From Clostridium cylindrosporum DSM 605 (GTDB lineage: Bacteria; Bacillota; Clostridia; Clostridiales; Caloramatoraceae): a DNA stretch of 64,000 nucleotides. The stretch's first letter is position 1. Each line of letters starts with the position of its first letter. The stretch covers positions 1 through 64,000 of the forward strand of contig NZ_LFVU01000007.1 in NCBI RefSeq assembly GCF_001047375.1. The letters are read 5' to 3'. A program made the translations under genes and the position numbers. The notes under the pieces were generated by a model. That model saw nothing but the letters and a program-made list of their open reading frames with translations. It had not been told where the DNA came from and ran no database searches. Shown in pieces: positions 8,109-17,158 of the stretch.

Positions 8109-8160
8109 TTGACAACTATATTCCAAACATATATGATATAGTTAACTAAGTTAACTATAT
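8109..8160 (+). promoter_or_regulatory. marR promoter and operator
   Basis: TTGACA (8109-8114), a 17-bp spacer and TATGAT (8132-8137) form a near-consensus sigma-A promoter. A perfect inverted repeat with 11-bp arms and a 3-bp centre (8136-8146, 8150-8160) overlaps the -10 box and the expected start of transcription. This is where a repressor encoded by the next gene would act. Confidence 0.8.
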
Positions 8161-8171
8161 TGAGGTGCTAT

Positions 8172-8594
8172 ATGGATAAAAACATGGAATATGCTATAGA
8201 GATAGTAACGCAATTTTGTAGAAATAATATGAACTTAAAAAGGAAACTACCTATTAGAGCAAGTGAGGTTGGCATTCTGATTTTTATTAAAAGATCAGAA
8301 AATGCTGTAACTCCAGTTTCTATAAGCGAATTTTTTAATATATCAAAGCCAGCAGTTACAGCTTCTATTACTTCACTCTATAAAAAGGGATACATCGAAA
8401 AGATTCCTATGCAAAGTGACAAAAGAAGCTTTCAGGTTATTCTAACTGAAAAGGCAATAAATTTAACTAATGACTTTTATGATGAGTATGTAAAGATAAT
8501 TACTTTACTTGAGAAAGGACTTACAAAGGATGAATTTACACTTCTAATTAAATTATTAAAGAAATCAAATAGTATTTTAGAAGGGGGAAAATAG
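8172..8594 (+). CDS. MarR family transcriptional regulator
   Basis: A 140-residue winged-helix protein. The recognition helix region reads VSISEFFNISKPAVTASITSLYKKGYIEKIP, followed by the wing SDKRSFQVILTEKA, as in the MarR family. The ATG at 8172 is chosen for its GAGGTG site; the ATG at 8160 lies inside the operator. It ends two bases before the NmrA-like gene, so the two form an operon. The perfect palindrome over the promoter suggests autorepression relieved by a small ligand. Confidence 0.85.
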   Translation: MDKNMEYAIEIVTQFCRNNMNLKRKLPIRASEVGILIFIKRSENAVTPVSISEFFNISKPAVTASITSLYKKGYIEKIPMQSDKRSFQVILTEKAINLTNDFYDEYVKIITLLEKGLTKDEFTLLIKLLKKSNSILEGGK

Positions 8595-8596
8595 AT

Positions 8597-9448
8597 ATGA
8601 AAATATTAGTTACAGGCGCTAGTGGTAATGTAGGGGGTTATGTTACTCGTGAACTAATAAAACTAGGAGAAAGTGTTGTAGCCTCTGGTTCAAATGTAGA
8701 CAGATTAAAAAAGACCTTTGGAGATAGCTGTGATGTAGTTTATTTTGACTTTAATGACAAGAATACATTTGATGAGGCATTAAAAGATGTAGATCGTGTA
8801 TTTTTAATGAGGCCACCATCCCTTGGAAACCCCACAGCATTATACCCTTTTATAGATGCCCTAAAGAAACACAACATTAAGTTAGTATCATTTCTTTCAC
8901 TAATGGGAGTTGAGAACAACCCGATTCCGCCACATGGAAAAATAGAAAAGTACATAGAGAAAATTGGACTTTCATACTCACATATTAGACCAGGGTTCTT
9001 CATGCAAAACATTTCTGGGATTCATTCTGATGAAATACGCAAAGAAGATAGAGTCTTCGTACCAGCAGGTAAAAGTAAAACAAGCTTCATAGATGCTACA
9101 GATATAGGCCTTGCAATAGCTAAGATTCTTCACAATTCATATGAGCACATAAATACTAAGTACACCTTAACAGGAAGTGAGTCTATTGACTACTATGAAG
9201 TTGCTAATATATTAAGTGAATGTCTTAAAAGAAAAATAATCTATGCAAATCCTTCTCTTCTAAGATACAGAAAACATTATATTAACAATCGAAAACTAGA
9301 TAAAACCTATGTTAATGTAACAGTTATGCTTTATATAATGACAAGGCTAGGTACATCAAAGCATGTTACAAATGATTTTTTCAAAATTACAGGCAAGGAG
9401 CCTAATACTTTCAAAGAATTCGTCCTTAATAATCTAGATTGCTTTTAA
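8597..9448 (+). CDS. NmrA/QorB-like NAD(P)-binding protein
   Basis: An atypical SDR of 283 residues. The N-terminal nucleotide motif is TGASGNVGGYV (6-16), then VFLMRPP and the PGFFMQN segment typical of NmrA/QOR2-like reductases. Such proteins bind NAD(P)(H) and either reduce quinones or sense redox state. It follows marR with a 2-base gap, so the MarR protein probably controls it in answer to an electrophile or quinone. That functional link is inferred. Confidence 0.8.
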   Translation: MKILVTGASGNVGGYVTRELIKLGESVVASGSNVDRLKKTFGDSCDVVYFDFNDKNTFDEALKDVDRVFLMRPPSLGNPTALYPFIDALKKHNIKLVSFLSLMGVENNPIPPHGKIEKYIEKIGLSYSHIRPGFFMQNISGIHSDEIRKEDRVFVPAGKSKTSFIDATDIGLAIAKILHNSYEHINTKYTLTGSESIDYYEVANILSECLKRKIIYANPSLLRYRKHYINNRKLDKTYVNVTVMLYIMTRLGTSKHVTNDFFKITGKEPNTFKEFVLNNLDCF

Positions 9449-9519
9449 TAATAAAAAACTATAATTAATACATCCTCTACTACATTAGCATTTTATAGCA
9501 AACTTCCATAATTAAAAAT

Positions 9520-9550
9520 GAGGCCACTGTCAGTCATAGACAGTGGCCTC
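9520..9550 (-). terminator. Terminator of the dnaX-ybaB-recR operon
   Basis: GC-rich perfect 12-bp arms (9520-9531 and 9539-9550) followed on the minus strand by ATTTTTA. Confidence 0.9.
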
Positions 9551-9570
9551 GCTAAAAGTTTATATAAAAA

Positions 9571-10164
9571 CTATAATTCTCTTCTTCCCTCAAGTGCCCT
9601 TGTTATAGTAACCTCATCAGTATACTCAAGGTCTCCTCCAACAGGTATCCCATGGGCTATTCTTGTTACCTTAATCCCAAGTGGTTTAAGCAGCCTTGAT
9701 ATATACATAGCTGTAGCCTCGCCTTCAACGTTAGGGTTAGTGGCAAGTATAACCTCCTTAACCTCTGGAGTCATTCTTGTAACAAGTTCCTTGATTTTTA
9801 TATCATCTGGACCTATCCCTGATAGTGGAGATATAGCCCCTTGTAGTACGTGATACAGCCCTGGGAATTCCCTTGTTCTCTCCATTGCTATAACGTCCCT
9901 TGCATCCTCTACAACACATATAACCTCAGGTGTCCTTGACTTATTACTACATATCATACATGGGTCCTTATCTGTAAGGTTCCCACATACTGTACAGTAA
10001 TTCGTCTTCTCCTTAGCTTCTATAATCGCCTCTGCAAGACGATTTACAGCGCTTTTTTCCATGCCTAATACATGAAAAGAAAGCCTCTGTGCTGTTTTGG
10101 ATCCAATTCCTGGTAGTTTAGAGAATTCTTCAATTAATTTCATTATGGATTGTGGGTATATCAC
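9571..10164 (-). CDS. recR: Recombination protein RecR
   Basis: Full-length RecR (197 residues). A helix-hairpin-helix segment ([12 protein letters not shown], 17-28), a four-cysteine zinc finger (Cys57, 60, 69, 72), and a Toprim domain starting [10 protein letters not shown] (81-90). RecR works with RecO and RecF to load RecA at gaps during repair. It starts at GTG with GGAGG seven bases upstream. It follows ybaB and dnaX closely, the usual operon. Confidence 0.95.
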   Translation of the reverse strand: MIYPQSIMKLIEEFSKLPGIGSKTAQRLSFHVLGMEKSAVNRLAEAIIEAKEKTNYCTVCGNLTDKDPCMICSNKSRTPEVICVVEDARDVIAMERTREFPGLYHVLQGAISPLSGIGPDDIKIKELVTRMTPEVKEVILATNPNVEGEATAMYISRLLKPLGIKVTRIAHGIPVGGDLEYTDEVTITRALEGRREL

Positions 10165-10182
10165 CTAAATTCCTCCCCTAGT

Positions 10183-10512
10183 CTAGAAAAGACCTGGCAT
10201 GTTCATTCCGCCTGTAAGTTTACCCATAGTTGATCCCATTTCCTTGTCAGCATCGCTAATTGCTTTGTTAACTGCAGAAATTATAAGGTCTTGTAGCATT
10301 TCAACATCATCTGGGTCTACAACCTCTTCCTTAATGATTATATCAACAACTTCTTTCTTTCCATTAACCTTAGCAGTTACAGCTCCGCCACCAACAGTTG
10401 CTTCGAAGATCTTGCTTTCAACTTCTGCTTTGCTTTCCTCTAGTTGCTTTTGCATCTTTTGAGCCTGCTTTATTAAATTATTCATGTTTCCTGGCATTCC
10501 ACCTTTAAACAT
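10183..10512 (-). CDS. ybaB: YbaB/EbfC nucleoid-associated protein
   Basis: A 109-residue protein with the family order: Gly/Met-rich N-terminus ([20 protein letters not shown]), a two-helix/beta core with [18 protein letters not shown], and a C-terminal helix. It binds DNA as a dimer. Its position between dnaX and recR is conserved in most bacteria. AAGGAGG precedes the ATG. Confidence 0.95.
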   Translation of the reverse strand: MFKGGMPGNMNNLIKQAQKMQKQLEESKAEVESKIFEATVGGGAVTAKVNGKKEVVDIIIKEEVVDPDDVEMLQDLIISAVNKAISDADKEMGSTMGKLTGGMNMPGLF

Positions 10513-10581
10513 AGGAAATCCCTCCTTAAATTCTAATTAAACTTATATACATTCCATTATATTGTAACATTCTAGTTTTTA

Positions 10582-12249
10582 CTATTCAATTACCTCGACA
10601 AACTCTTCTCCAAGTAAACTTTTAGCCCTATTAATACTTTCATTAAAACTGTCATCTTCCCCTTTTTCGATAATAAACTTTAATCTTACAGGGGAGCTTA
10701 TATATTTTTCGAAGTATTTTTGAAGGCCCTTTGTATAGTCAGGTTTTTCTAGTATGGTTTTACTAAAACTAAATTCATCTCTGAAACTTATATATATAGT
10801 GTTACCCTCTACTTTTTGCACCTTTCCATTAACAAGATGAGCATATACAGTCATTTTTTTATTGGCTCGAAGAATGTTAAGAACTTCAACTAAAGCTCCT
10901 TTAGCTTGCTGTTCTGACATAGAGCCTACCCCTTGAGATGCAGTATCCTCTTCTTCTTCAATTACACTTGGTGTAGAATTTGAATCATCAAGATTAGGAC
11001 TTGTAACTTCAATGTCCTTAACTGCCTCACTAGCGGCTAACTCCGATCTCCTTTGAGGTACTTCCTTTTCCTTTTGAGGAGTGCTTCTAACAATACTTCC
11101 ACTTTCTATAATATCCTCAAGTCTTGATATTCTCTTAAGTAAAGTTTCCGTGGATATGTCATATTCTCTTTTTGAGAATCTTATAATAGCCATCTCTAGA
11201 ACTATTCTCCATTGTGATGTAAGCTTAATCTCCTGTTCAGCCTCAATAAATATGTTTATAGCTCTTACTATATCCTCATATCTTAGCTTTCTTGACTGTT
11301 CAAGTAAATCATTTACCGTATCAAGACCTATATCTATAGTATCCTCAGGGTTTTTGCTAACTCTAACCACTAAAAGGTTTCTAAGGTGCTTTATTATGTC
11401 CTTAATAAATTGCATTATGTCCTTACCTGACATCATTACAGAGTCTATTTCTCTAAGTGCTGAATCTATATTGCCATCAGACATGTAATCAATTAGATTG
11501 TATATAGCCTCTCTTCCTGTGATGCCAAGCATTTCCGATACGAGTTTTCTATCTACCCTTCCATCTCCCATGGATATCGCTTGATCTAGTATAGACAGAC
11601 AATCTCTCATAGCTCCCTCTGAAACCTTAGCTATAAGTTTAAGCGCTTCGTCCTCAGCAAAAACACCCTTCATGTTTATTATATGCCTAAGTCTCAAAAA
11701 GGCGTCATCTCCTTTAATTCTTTTAAAGTCGAATCTTTGACACCTTGAAAGAATTGTTGCAGGTACCTTTTGAGGGTCTGTTGTTGCAAGTATGAATATA
11801 ACATATGATGGAGGCTCTTCTATAGTCTTAAGTAGGGCATTAAATGCTTGAGTAGTTAACATATGAACCTCATCTATTATGTATACCTTATACCTTGCTG
11901 ACTGTGGTGGATACTTTACTGTCTCTATTATATCTAGTGCATTTTCAAGCTTTCTATTTGATGCAGCATCCATCTCAACAACATCTAAAAGCGTTCCTTT
12001 ATTTATTTCAATACATGCTGTGCACTCATTACAAGGACTTCCATCTATAGGTGTTAAACAGTTAACTGCCTTAGAAAAAATCTTCGCAGTAGATGTTTTA
12101 CCTGTTCCACGGGTTCCTGTAAAAAGATAGGCATGTGCTATTCTATCTGAATTTATTTGATTCTTCAGGGTCGTTACTATATGATCTTGACCAATAATAT
12201 CCTCAAATGATTTTGGTCTAAACTCCCTGTATAGTGCCATATATGACAA
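10582..12249 (-). CDS. dnaX: DNA polymerase III subunit gamma/tau
   Basis: The AAA+ clamp-loader subunit of the replisome, 555 residues. Walker A is GTRGTGKTS (45-53), zinc ligands Cys64, 73, 76 and 79, Walker B DEVH (126-129), and the SRC sensor follows. The C-terminal third is an acidic linker and a tau-type domain. The start is set at TTG (12249) because AGAGGTG lies eight bases upstream and the protein then begins MSYMALYREFRP, as in relatives. An ATG at 12240 is possible. It is led by ffs and followed by ybaB. Confidence 0.95.
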   Translation of the reverse strand: MSYMALYREFRPKSFEDIIGQDHIVTTLKNQINSDRIAHAYLFTGTRGTGKTSTAKIFSKAVNCLTPIDGSPCNECTACIEINKGTLLDVVEMDAASNRKLENALDIIETVKYPPQSARYKVYIIDEVHMLTTQAFNALLKTIEEPPSYVIFILATTDPQKVPATILSRCQRFDFKRIKGDDAFLRLRHIINMKGVFAEDEALKLIAKVSEGAMRDCLSILDQAISMGDGRVDRKLVSEMLGITGREAIYNLIDYMSDGNIDSALREIDSVMMSGKDIMQFIKDIIKHLRNLLVVRVSKNPEDTIDIGLDTVNDLLEQSRKLRYEDIVRAINIFIEAEQEIKLTSQWRIVLEMAIIRFSKREYDISTETLLKRISRLEDIIESGSIVRSTPQKEKEVPQRRSELAASEAVKDIEVTSPNLDDSNSTPSVIEEEEDTASQGVGSMSEQQAKGALVEVLNILRANKKMTVYAHLVNGKVQKVEGNTIYISFRDEFSFSKTILEKPDYTKGLQKYFEKYISSPVRLKFIIEKGEDDSFNESINRAKSLLGEEFVEVIE

Positions 12250-12343
12250 GGAAATCACCTCTTTAGTCAAATTAAGTAAAAATATAAGCATAAATAATAA
12301 CTTGAAAAAATAAGTTAGTATTTATGCTTATATTATAATTAAA

Positions 12344-12612
12344 GGTCATGCACCACGCTTTGACTACACTGAACAAGCGTTACCGAGGCAGTTAGCTCGG
12401 ACCAGGTTGTTCTACGGCACAGAGGAGATTCCGCTTATCGCTGCTTCCTTCCGGATCTGACGAGGTTCACAGATTCCTCTTGCGTAGGACCCAATCTTCA
12501 ACACCACTTACCGCGGTCAGTCCTCACACAATGTAGCCTAGACGTGGAATTCAACCCTGCTGTAGCGGATTGCAGGTTACAGGGCACCGCTGCCTCCCCG
12601 TCTAGCATGACC
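12344..12612 (-). ncRNA. ffs: Signal recognition particle RNA (large Firmicute type)
   Basis: The minus strand carries the SRP Alu-side segment GGCAGCGGTGCCCTGTAACC near the 5' end and the invariant apical domain CCGGAAGGAAGCAGCGATAA near 12430-12460. The ends pair (GGTCATGC with GCATGACC). At about 269 nt it has the long Bacillus-type form with an Alu domain. It lies directly upstream of dnaX, as in Bacillus. The 5' and 3' ends are set from the terminal helix and may be a few bases off. Confidence 0.95.
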
Positions 12613-12854
12613 AAATATATGCTATTAAAAAATAAACTATACAATTTATGTTTTAATGTGTTTTATAAATATAATTAAAACTAAACTGTAATATTATTAT
12701 ATGTTACAAAGTCTTAAAGGTCAAGGAAAAGCATATAACAATAAAAGCCTTTACACTACATATATCTCTGTTATTCCAGTAATAGTTTTCCTTATTCTTC
12801 TTATCCAAAAGTACCTTTAAATATCTAATCTATCTCTATCATAGTTAATGAAAC

Positions 12855-14570
12855 TTACTCAGATAGTGTAAACTTGTTTACCATATTTAGCATTGAAAGT
12901 GACTTTTCTTGTAAGTCTATGGCAGCTCCCTCTACTTCTTCAGTAGATGAAGTAACCTCTTCACTAGATGCTGCTATCTCCTCAGCAGCTCCTGTAAATT
13001 CCTGTGATATAGATGATATCTCATTAACTCTTTCTACTATTTCTACCTTATCACTATTTAATTCCTCTATTTTAGCCCCTACTAGCTCAACCTTTGGTGC
13101 TATAGCCTCTATTGAATTAATAGTTAATCTAAAACTATCAATAGACTCTTGTATTTTGTCTATTTCACTTTCAAGTTCCTTACCTACGTTTTCAGTAGTC
13201 TCCTCCATAACCTTACTTTCTAAGGTTACAGTTTCAATTAACTTATTAATATCCTTAACAGAGTCCTTTGACTGCTCTGCAAGTTTTCTTACTTCATCTG
13301 AAACAACTGCAAATCCTCTACCAGACTCCCCTGCTCTAGCAGCCTCAATTGCAGCGTTAAGAGCTAAAAGATTTGTTTGTTCAGCAATTGAATTAATTAA
13401 GTTAGTTATATCTGATACCCTTACTATATTACTTGAAAGAATTGATACCTTATCACTTACATCTTCAAATGAGTGTTTAATCTCGTTAATTGAAAGTACT
13501 ATATTTTCTAACTGAGTACTACTTTCCTTAGCACTACCCATAGCATCCTCTGTACTTTTATCAACATCTGTAATACTTTCTGTAATTGACTTTATATTTT
13601 GGCTAAAAATATCCATAGTAGCGTTAATTTCCTGTAGTTTTGCCGCCTGTACATTTGATCCTGCTGCTATTTCCTGCATTGCACCTGATACCTCTGCTGT
13701 AGCACTTGTTATTTGACCTGATGCTACTTTCAGTGAAGTCGATTTATCCTCAACAGAATGGGCTGAATCTATAACATCTCTAATAACCCTAGAGATATCA
13801 TTTAATGCTGCCTTAACAAGTTTCTTCATTTGACCAAACTCACTTTTGTCCGGTGTGATTTTAACTGACAAGTCAAGCTTTGATACCCTTTCTAATATGT
13901 AAGCAAATTCTTTAATAGACTTTTTCATACTCCATACAAGAAATACAGAGCTTATACCTAATACAAACATAACACATAGCATTATACTAAATATTAGGTT
14001 TTTTGAGTCCTTCATAGACTTATCTATAATAACATTATTAGCCTTTAAAGTTATAAGGTTAGCTTTATCTGCCTTTGCCAAAGAAGCATCAACTTCCTCT
14101 GCCGCATCCTTAAGAGCATTTCTTTGCTCTATTGGAGCTATTTTACCATTTAAAATTCCTGCTCTAATTCCATCCCAAGTCTTATTATATATATCTACTT
14201 TATTAGTTACATCAGCCAAAGCATCTTTTTCTGCTTGGCTCACTATACCTAATTTAAGATAACTATTAACACTATCACTTATATTCTCATTTTTTTCCTT
14301 AATTATATTATACATTTGTGGCTCATACTCACCAAGAGTACCTTTTACAACTTGTATTCTCATTTCTAGCATGTCTGTTCTAATCTTGTTTATATATTCA
14401 GTGGACCTTGCTGTTATGGCAGATATTTCTCTGCTATCTCTAATAGTCTTTTGAGAATTCGCTATTGATACAATTCCTTGAGTTATAACTAAAATCATAG
14501 CTATTACCACTTCAATAATTATCATTGTGGAAAGTTTCATATTGCCCTGAATTTTATTTACATTAGCCAC
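12855..14570 (-). CDS. Methyl-accepting chemotaxis protein
   Basis: A 571-residue chemoreceptor starting at GTG with AAGGGGG seven bases upstream. It has a first membrane helix (about 15-35), a helical periplasmic 4HB-type sensor (to about 190), a second membrane helix, a HAMP linker, and a long cytoplasmic coiled coil. The signalling tip is canonical: [20 protein letters not shown]. The ligand is unknown. No other chemotaxis gene is adjacent. Confidence 0.9.
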   Translation of the reverse strand: MANVNKIQGNMKLSTMIIIEVVIAMILVITQGIVSIANSQKTIRDSREISAITARSTEYINKIRTDMLEMRIQVVKGTLGEYEPQMYNIIKEKNENISDSVNSYLKLGIVSQAEKDALADVTNKVDIYNKTWDGIRAGILNGKIAPIEQRNALKDAAEEVDASLAKADKANLITLKANNVIIDKSMKDSKNLIFSIMLCVMFVLGISSVFLVWSMKKSIKEFAYILERVSKLDLSVKITPDKSEFGQMKKLVKAALNDISRVIRDVIDSAHSVEDKSTSLKVASGQITSATAEVSGAMQEIAAGSNVQAAKLQEINATMDIFSQNIKSITESITDVDKSTEDAMGSAKESSTQLENIVLSINEIKHSFEDVSDKVSILSSNIVRVSDITNLINSIAEQTNLLALNAAIEAARAGESGRGFAVVSDEVRKLAEQSKDSVKDINKLIETVTLESKVMEETTENVGKELESEIDKIQESIDSFRLTINSIEAIAPKVELVGAKIEELNSDKVEIVERVNEISSISQEFTGAAEEIAASSEEVTSSTEEVEGAAIDLQEKSLSMLNMVNKFTLSE

Positions 14571-14706
14571 ACCATTGCCCCCTTATAAAATAACTTCTAT
14601 ATTTGGTAGTTTATCACTAATTCCTGAGGTTTTTTTACATTTTAATACAACTTTAACACTAAATTAATATTGTCTAACCTTTATTAACATAATACATATT
14701 ACCCAT

Positions 14707-14762
14707 AAAAAAAGATTCCAAAGAAGTAAACAGCCTTTTAATCCTACTACTTCCCAGGAATC
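14707..14762 (-). terminator. Minus-strand terminator without an obvious gene
   Basis: Arms 14714-14728 and 14748-14762 pair with a 3-nt internal mismatch and are followed on the minus strand by seven T. No coding region lies upstream on this strand for over 800 bp, so it may end a noncoding transcript or read-through upstream of the chemoreceptor. Confidence 0.5.
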
Positions 14763-14805
14763 CTAAACACAACAGTACTCTACAATAGTTATAGTGCTAT
14801 ACAAA

Positions 14806-14905
14806 AAATAAAAAACAACGAACTACAAGCCCTATTGCAAGCAATTCGTTGTTAAGCAAACAAATTTAAAAATACTAATATTCTTTTTTTTATTACTTTT
14901 TATTT
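14806..14905 (-). ncRNA. Candidate small RNA with promoter and terminator
   Basis: A sigma-A-like promoter on the minus strand (TTGACT 14935-14940, 17-bp spacer, TAAGAT 14912-14917) would start RNA near 14905. About 60 bases on is a hairpin with 9-bp perfect arms (14814-14822, 14845-14853) and a T-rich tail. No reading frame of note lies between. The unit would be about 100 nt. No known RNA family is recognised. Confidence 0.35.
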
Positions 14906-15004
14906 AACTATATCTTAATATTTCGACAACAGAAAGTCAATATAGATATCTATAGAAAAACCGAATATTAAGAATAGTATAAAGTTTAATGTAGGTTTTG
15001 ATCC

Positions 15005-15102
15005 TGCAAGAGCTAGTACCTAGGTGTAAAACGGCGAGATCTTCGAAAAGAGCTTCTAATCCTCGACTCTATTGTTTTACACCTAGGTACTAGCCCTTTG
15101 CA
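15005..15102 (+). repeat. Compact copy (A) of the double-hairpin element
   Basis: Perfect 21-bp inverted repeat (15012-15032 and 15074-15094), extended by imperfect TGCAA ends. The loop holds the family motif GGCGAGATCTTCGAAAAGAG followed by CTTCTAATC and GACTCTATT. Compared with the longer copies at 15309, 51089 and 53984, the inner stem-loop is absent. See findings. Confidence 0.75.
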
Positions 15103-15308
15103 ATGATACTTTATGAGAAGGTATCTTTTAAGAGACTTTTAATCTTTATTAAAACCATATTTTCATTTTAAGAAGTATTACTTAATTTCTTTATATATTA
15201 ATTTACTCACAATCCTAAAGTATAAACACTCAACCTTATCCACATTATCCACATAAAAATCAAAAGAAATCTAGGATATATACACAATTACATTTTGCTA
15301 TGTAGATA

Positions 15309-15523
15309 AGGTCTCATAGCAAGTAGTGGTGCCTACGGCTAAAGCTATAGAGCCAAGAGTTAGATATTCTTATCCATGAAAATATCCTTAGACCTAGTAA
15401 AGAAGCATGTTTGAGCTTTTAGGCGAGTTTGCGCTGCACTTGGTCTAAGGGTATTTTCATAGATTAGAATATCTTCTCGAAGGTCTCGTAGTTTTAGACG
15501 TAGGCACCACTACTTGCTCGACC
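15309..15523 (-). repeat. Full copy (B) of the double-hairpin element
   Basis: Outer perfect 20-bp stem (15318-15337 and 15499-15518), an imperfectly paired middle, and an inner stem (15376-15394 with 15442-15460, one or two mismatches) closed by a 47-nt loop containing GTTTGAGCTTTTAGGCGAGT. The whole reads as one 67-bp imperfect inverted repeat. It lies between divergent genes. The rest of 14571-15601 shows no coding region. Confidence 0.8.
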
Positions 15524-15601
15524 TCCCCCACATACAAAGTTTGACTTTTAACGCTTAATTATTTATACTTTCTTCAAAAACAATGTAAGGAAGTAGAAAC
15601 T

Positions 15602-16021
15602 ATGAAGGAAAAACAAATTCAAGATCTTTTTAGCGAGGGCTTTAACTGTTCTCAAATTGTATTAAGTAGTATGACAGAAAAGTTAGACCTTGATGATGCT
15701 ACTGCCAAAAAGGTATCTGCTTGTTTTGGAAGTGGAATGCTTTGTCAAGGTACCTGCGGTGCTGTTACAGGGGCTTTAATGGCAATTGGTTTAAAGTATG
15801 GACAAGCTGTTCCAGGTGAAAGTGCAGACTCTACTGTGAAGTCATTACAATTTACTAGTAAATTCTCAGAAAAGCATAATGCTCTTACATGTAAGGAACT
15901 TTTAGGTTATAACCTTTTAGATGCAGATGATATGAATGTGATTCTTGAAAAGGGGTTATTTACTACAGTTTGTCCAAAGCTTGTATCTAGTTCAATTGAA
16001 ATACTAGATGAATTAATTTAG
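15602..16021 (+). CDS. C_GCAxxG_C_C family redox protein
   Basis: A 139-residue protein with the family's cysteine pattern: FNCSQ (16), ACFGSGMLCQGTCGAVTGALMA (around 40-61), LTCKEL, and VCPKL near the end. The set C...GxGxxCxGxCGAxxG is diagnostic of this putative redox or metal-binding family, often next to oxidoreductases or radical SAM genes. It stands alone, preceded by palindromic element B and followed by a hairpin. AAGGAAG precedes the ATG. Confidence 0.8.
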   Translation: MKEKQIQDLFSEGFNCSQIVLSSMTEKLDLDDATAKKVSACFGSGMLCQGTCGAVTGALMAIGLKYGQAVPGESADSTVKSLQFTSKFSEKHNALTCKELLGYNLLDADDMNVILEKGLFTTVCPKLVSSSIEILDELI

Positions 16022-16031
16022 CATTTACCAT

Positions 16032-16113
16032 ACAGCATGTTTACTCATAGAGTGTAAACTTTATATTTAACTAATTCCAATTCTTTAATATGTGCTATTT
16101 TTAAACATGCTGT
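16032..16113. terminator. Long-loop inverted repeat between convergent genes
   Basis: Perfect 12-bp arms ACAGCATGTTTA (16032-16043) and TAAACATGCTGT (16102-16113) enclose about 58 nt. The spacing is long for a terminator, and T-rich sequence follows on both sides. It may be a bidirectional terminator. Confidence 0.45.
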
Positions 16114-16147
16114 ATTATTCTTGTCATTTGTTTTCTTACCTTAATAA

Positions 16148-17158
16148 TCAATGAAAATACTCATTTTCAATTCTATTTAGAAATTCAGCCTCTAAATATG
16201 CTTTTATCTTATTATAGGTAAATTCGTTTTTAATAAGTCTATTTGGGTCTTGATACTCTATCCACGCCATAGAACACCAGGTTACCCCTCTTAAACAGGT
16301 GAGTGGAAGATATATCTTAAACCTATCCCTTAAATCCTCAGTGTTAAACCTTCCATTTACAACCTTTATGTATTCATCAATAAATTCTTCCATTTCACTT
16401 TTTTCTAATATAACATCGGTTTTCCAAAAGGTAGTAGTAGGTGCTAGAAAATGAGCCAAGTCCTGAGCTACTTCTCCAAAGATAGGCTTCTCCCAATCAA
16501 TTATATAATTGTCTTTACCCTCACCATTTATAAGAAAATTCCCTGAGTTAAGTTCAGTATTTATAATACTTCGCTTTCCTTCATATTCCTTTTCACTTTT
16601 TATTAATTCTTTTCCGTAACTTAAAAGTCTTTTTATCTGAGACTTTATCTTTTCGTCACCTAGCTTAGATTCTAGATATACCCTTGCCATAGAGTGACAC
16701 TCCTCTATCATTGCCTCTAGAGGATTTCTTGGTGATATTAAACCATTAATCCCTTGAGCTTCAATACTATGTATATCAGCAAGGCAAGAAGCTGCAATTA
16801 ATAAATCCTTTTTATAATCAAGAGGCACTCCATCTAGGAATTCCATTATAAGTACACCATAATCAAGGTCTTTAAGTGATCCATCTACATAGTAAACATT
16901 AGGAGTCCTTCCTGATTTATAAATAGCTTTTAAGGCGTTATATTCATATTCTATTTGATTATCTAGATGCATTTGGCTGCCTGTATTCACCCTTAGAAGT
17001 AGTTTTTTGTTTGTTGTTGGGTGGGTAAATATATAGTTAATGTTATACTCACCCTGTGCAAGCATTTTAAGCTCTAATTCACTTTCTAATGCAATATTTA
17101 ATGCTTCTTTGAACTTTTCTGTAGCTATATATTCTTTTAATCCCCTAATTCTATGCAT
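16148..17158 (-). CDS. Aminoglycoside phosphotransferase-fold protein, atypical active site
   Basis: A 336-residue kinase-fold protein. The N-lobe nucleotide region (GEYNINYIFTH, LLLRVNTGSQ) and the linker VLIMEFLDGVPL are recognisable. The catalytic loop reads INTELNSGNFLI in place of the usual HxDxxxxN, and the metal motif is IDWEKP. The first Asp is thus Glu and the His is Asn. The start at 17158 follows AAAGGTGG and overlaps the upstream gene by 8 bases. In the ArsS cluster it may phosphorylate a sugar or nucleoside; this is inferred from context. Confidence 0.8.
   Translation of the reverse strand: MHRIRGLKEYIATEKFKEALNIALESELELKMLAQGEYNINYIFTHPTTNKKLLLRVNTGSQMHLDNQIEYEYNALKAIYKSGRTPNVYYVDGSLKDLDYGVLIMEFLDGVPLDYKKDLLIAASCLADIHSIEAQGINGLISPRNPLEAMIEECHSMARVYLESKLGDEKIKSQIKRLLSYGKELIKSEKEYEGKRSIINTELNSGNFLINGEGKDNYIIDWEKPIFGEVAQDLAHFLAPTTTFWKTDVILEKSEMEEFIDEYIKVVNGRFNTEDLRDRFKIYLPLTCLRGVTWCSMAWIEYQDPNRLIKNEFTYNKIKAYLEAEFLNRIENEYFH

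Noticed and set aside
12874-13515. Long plus-strand frame inside the chemoreceptor gene
   Set aside because: Shadow of the coiled-coil coding sequence, low-complexity Ser/Ile, no ribosome binding site.
14571-15000. c-di-GMP riboswitch ahead of the chemoreceptor
   Set aside because: Terminators in this position suggested one, but the conserved GEMM core (CGCAAAGCC and its receptor helix) is absent.
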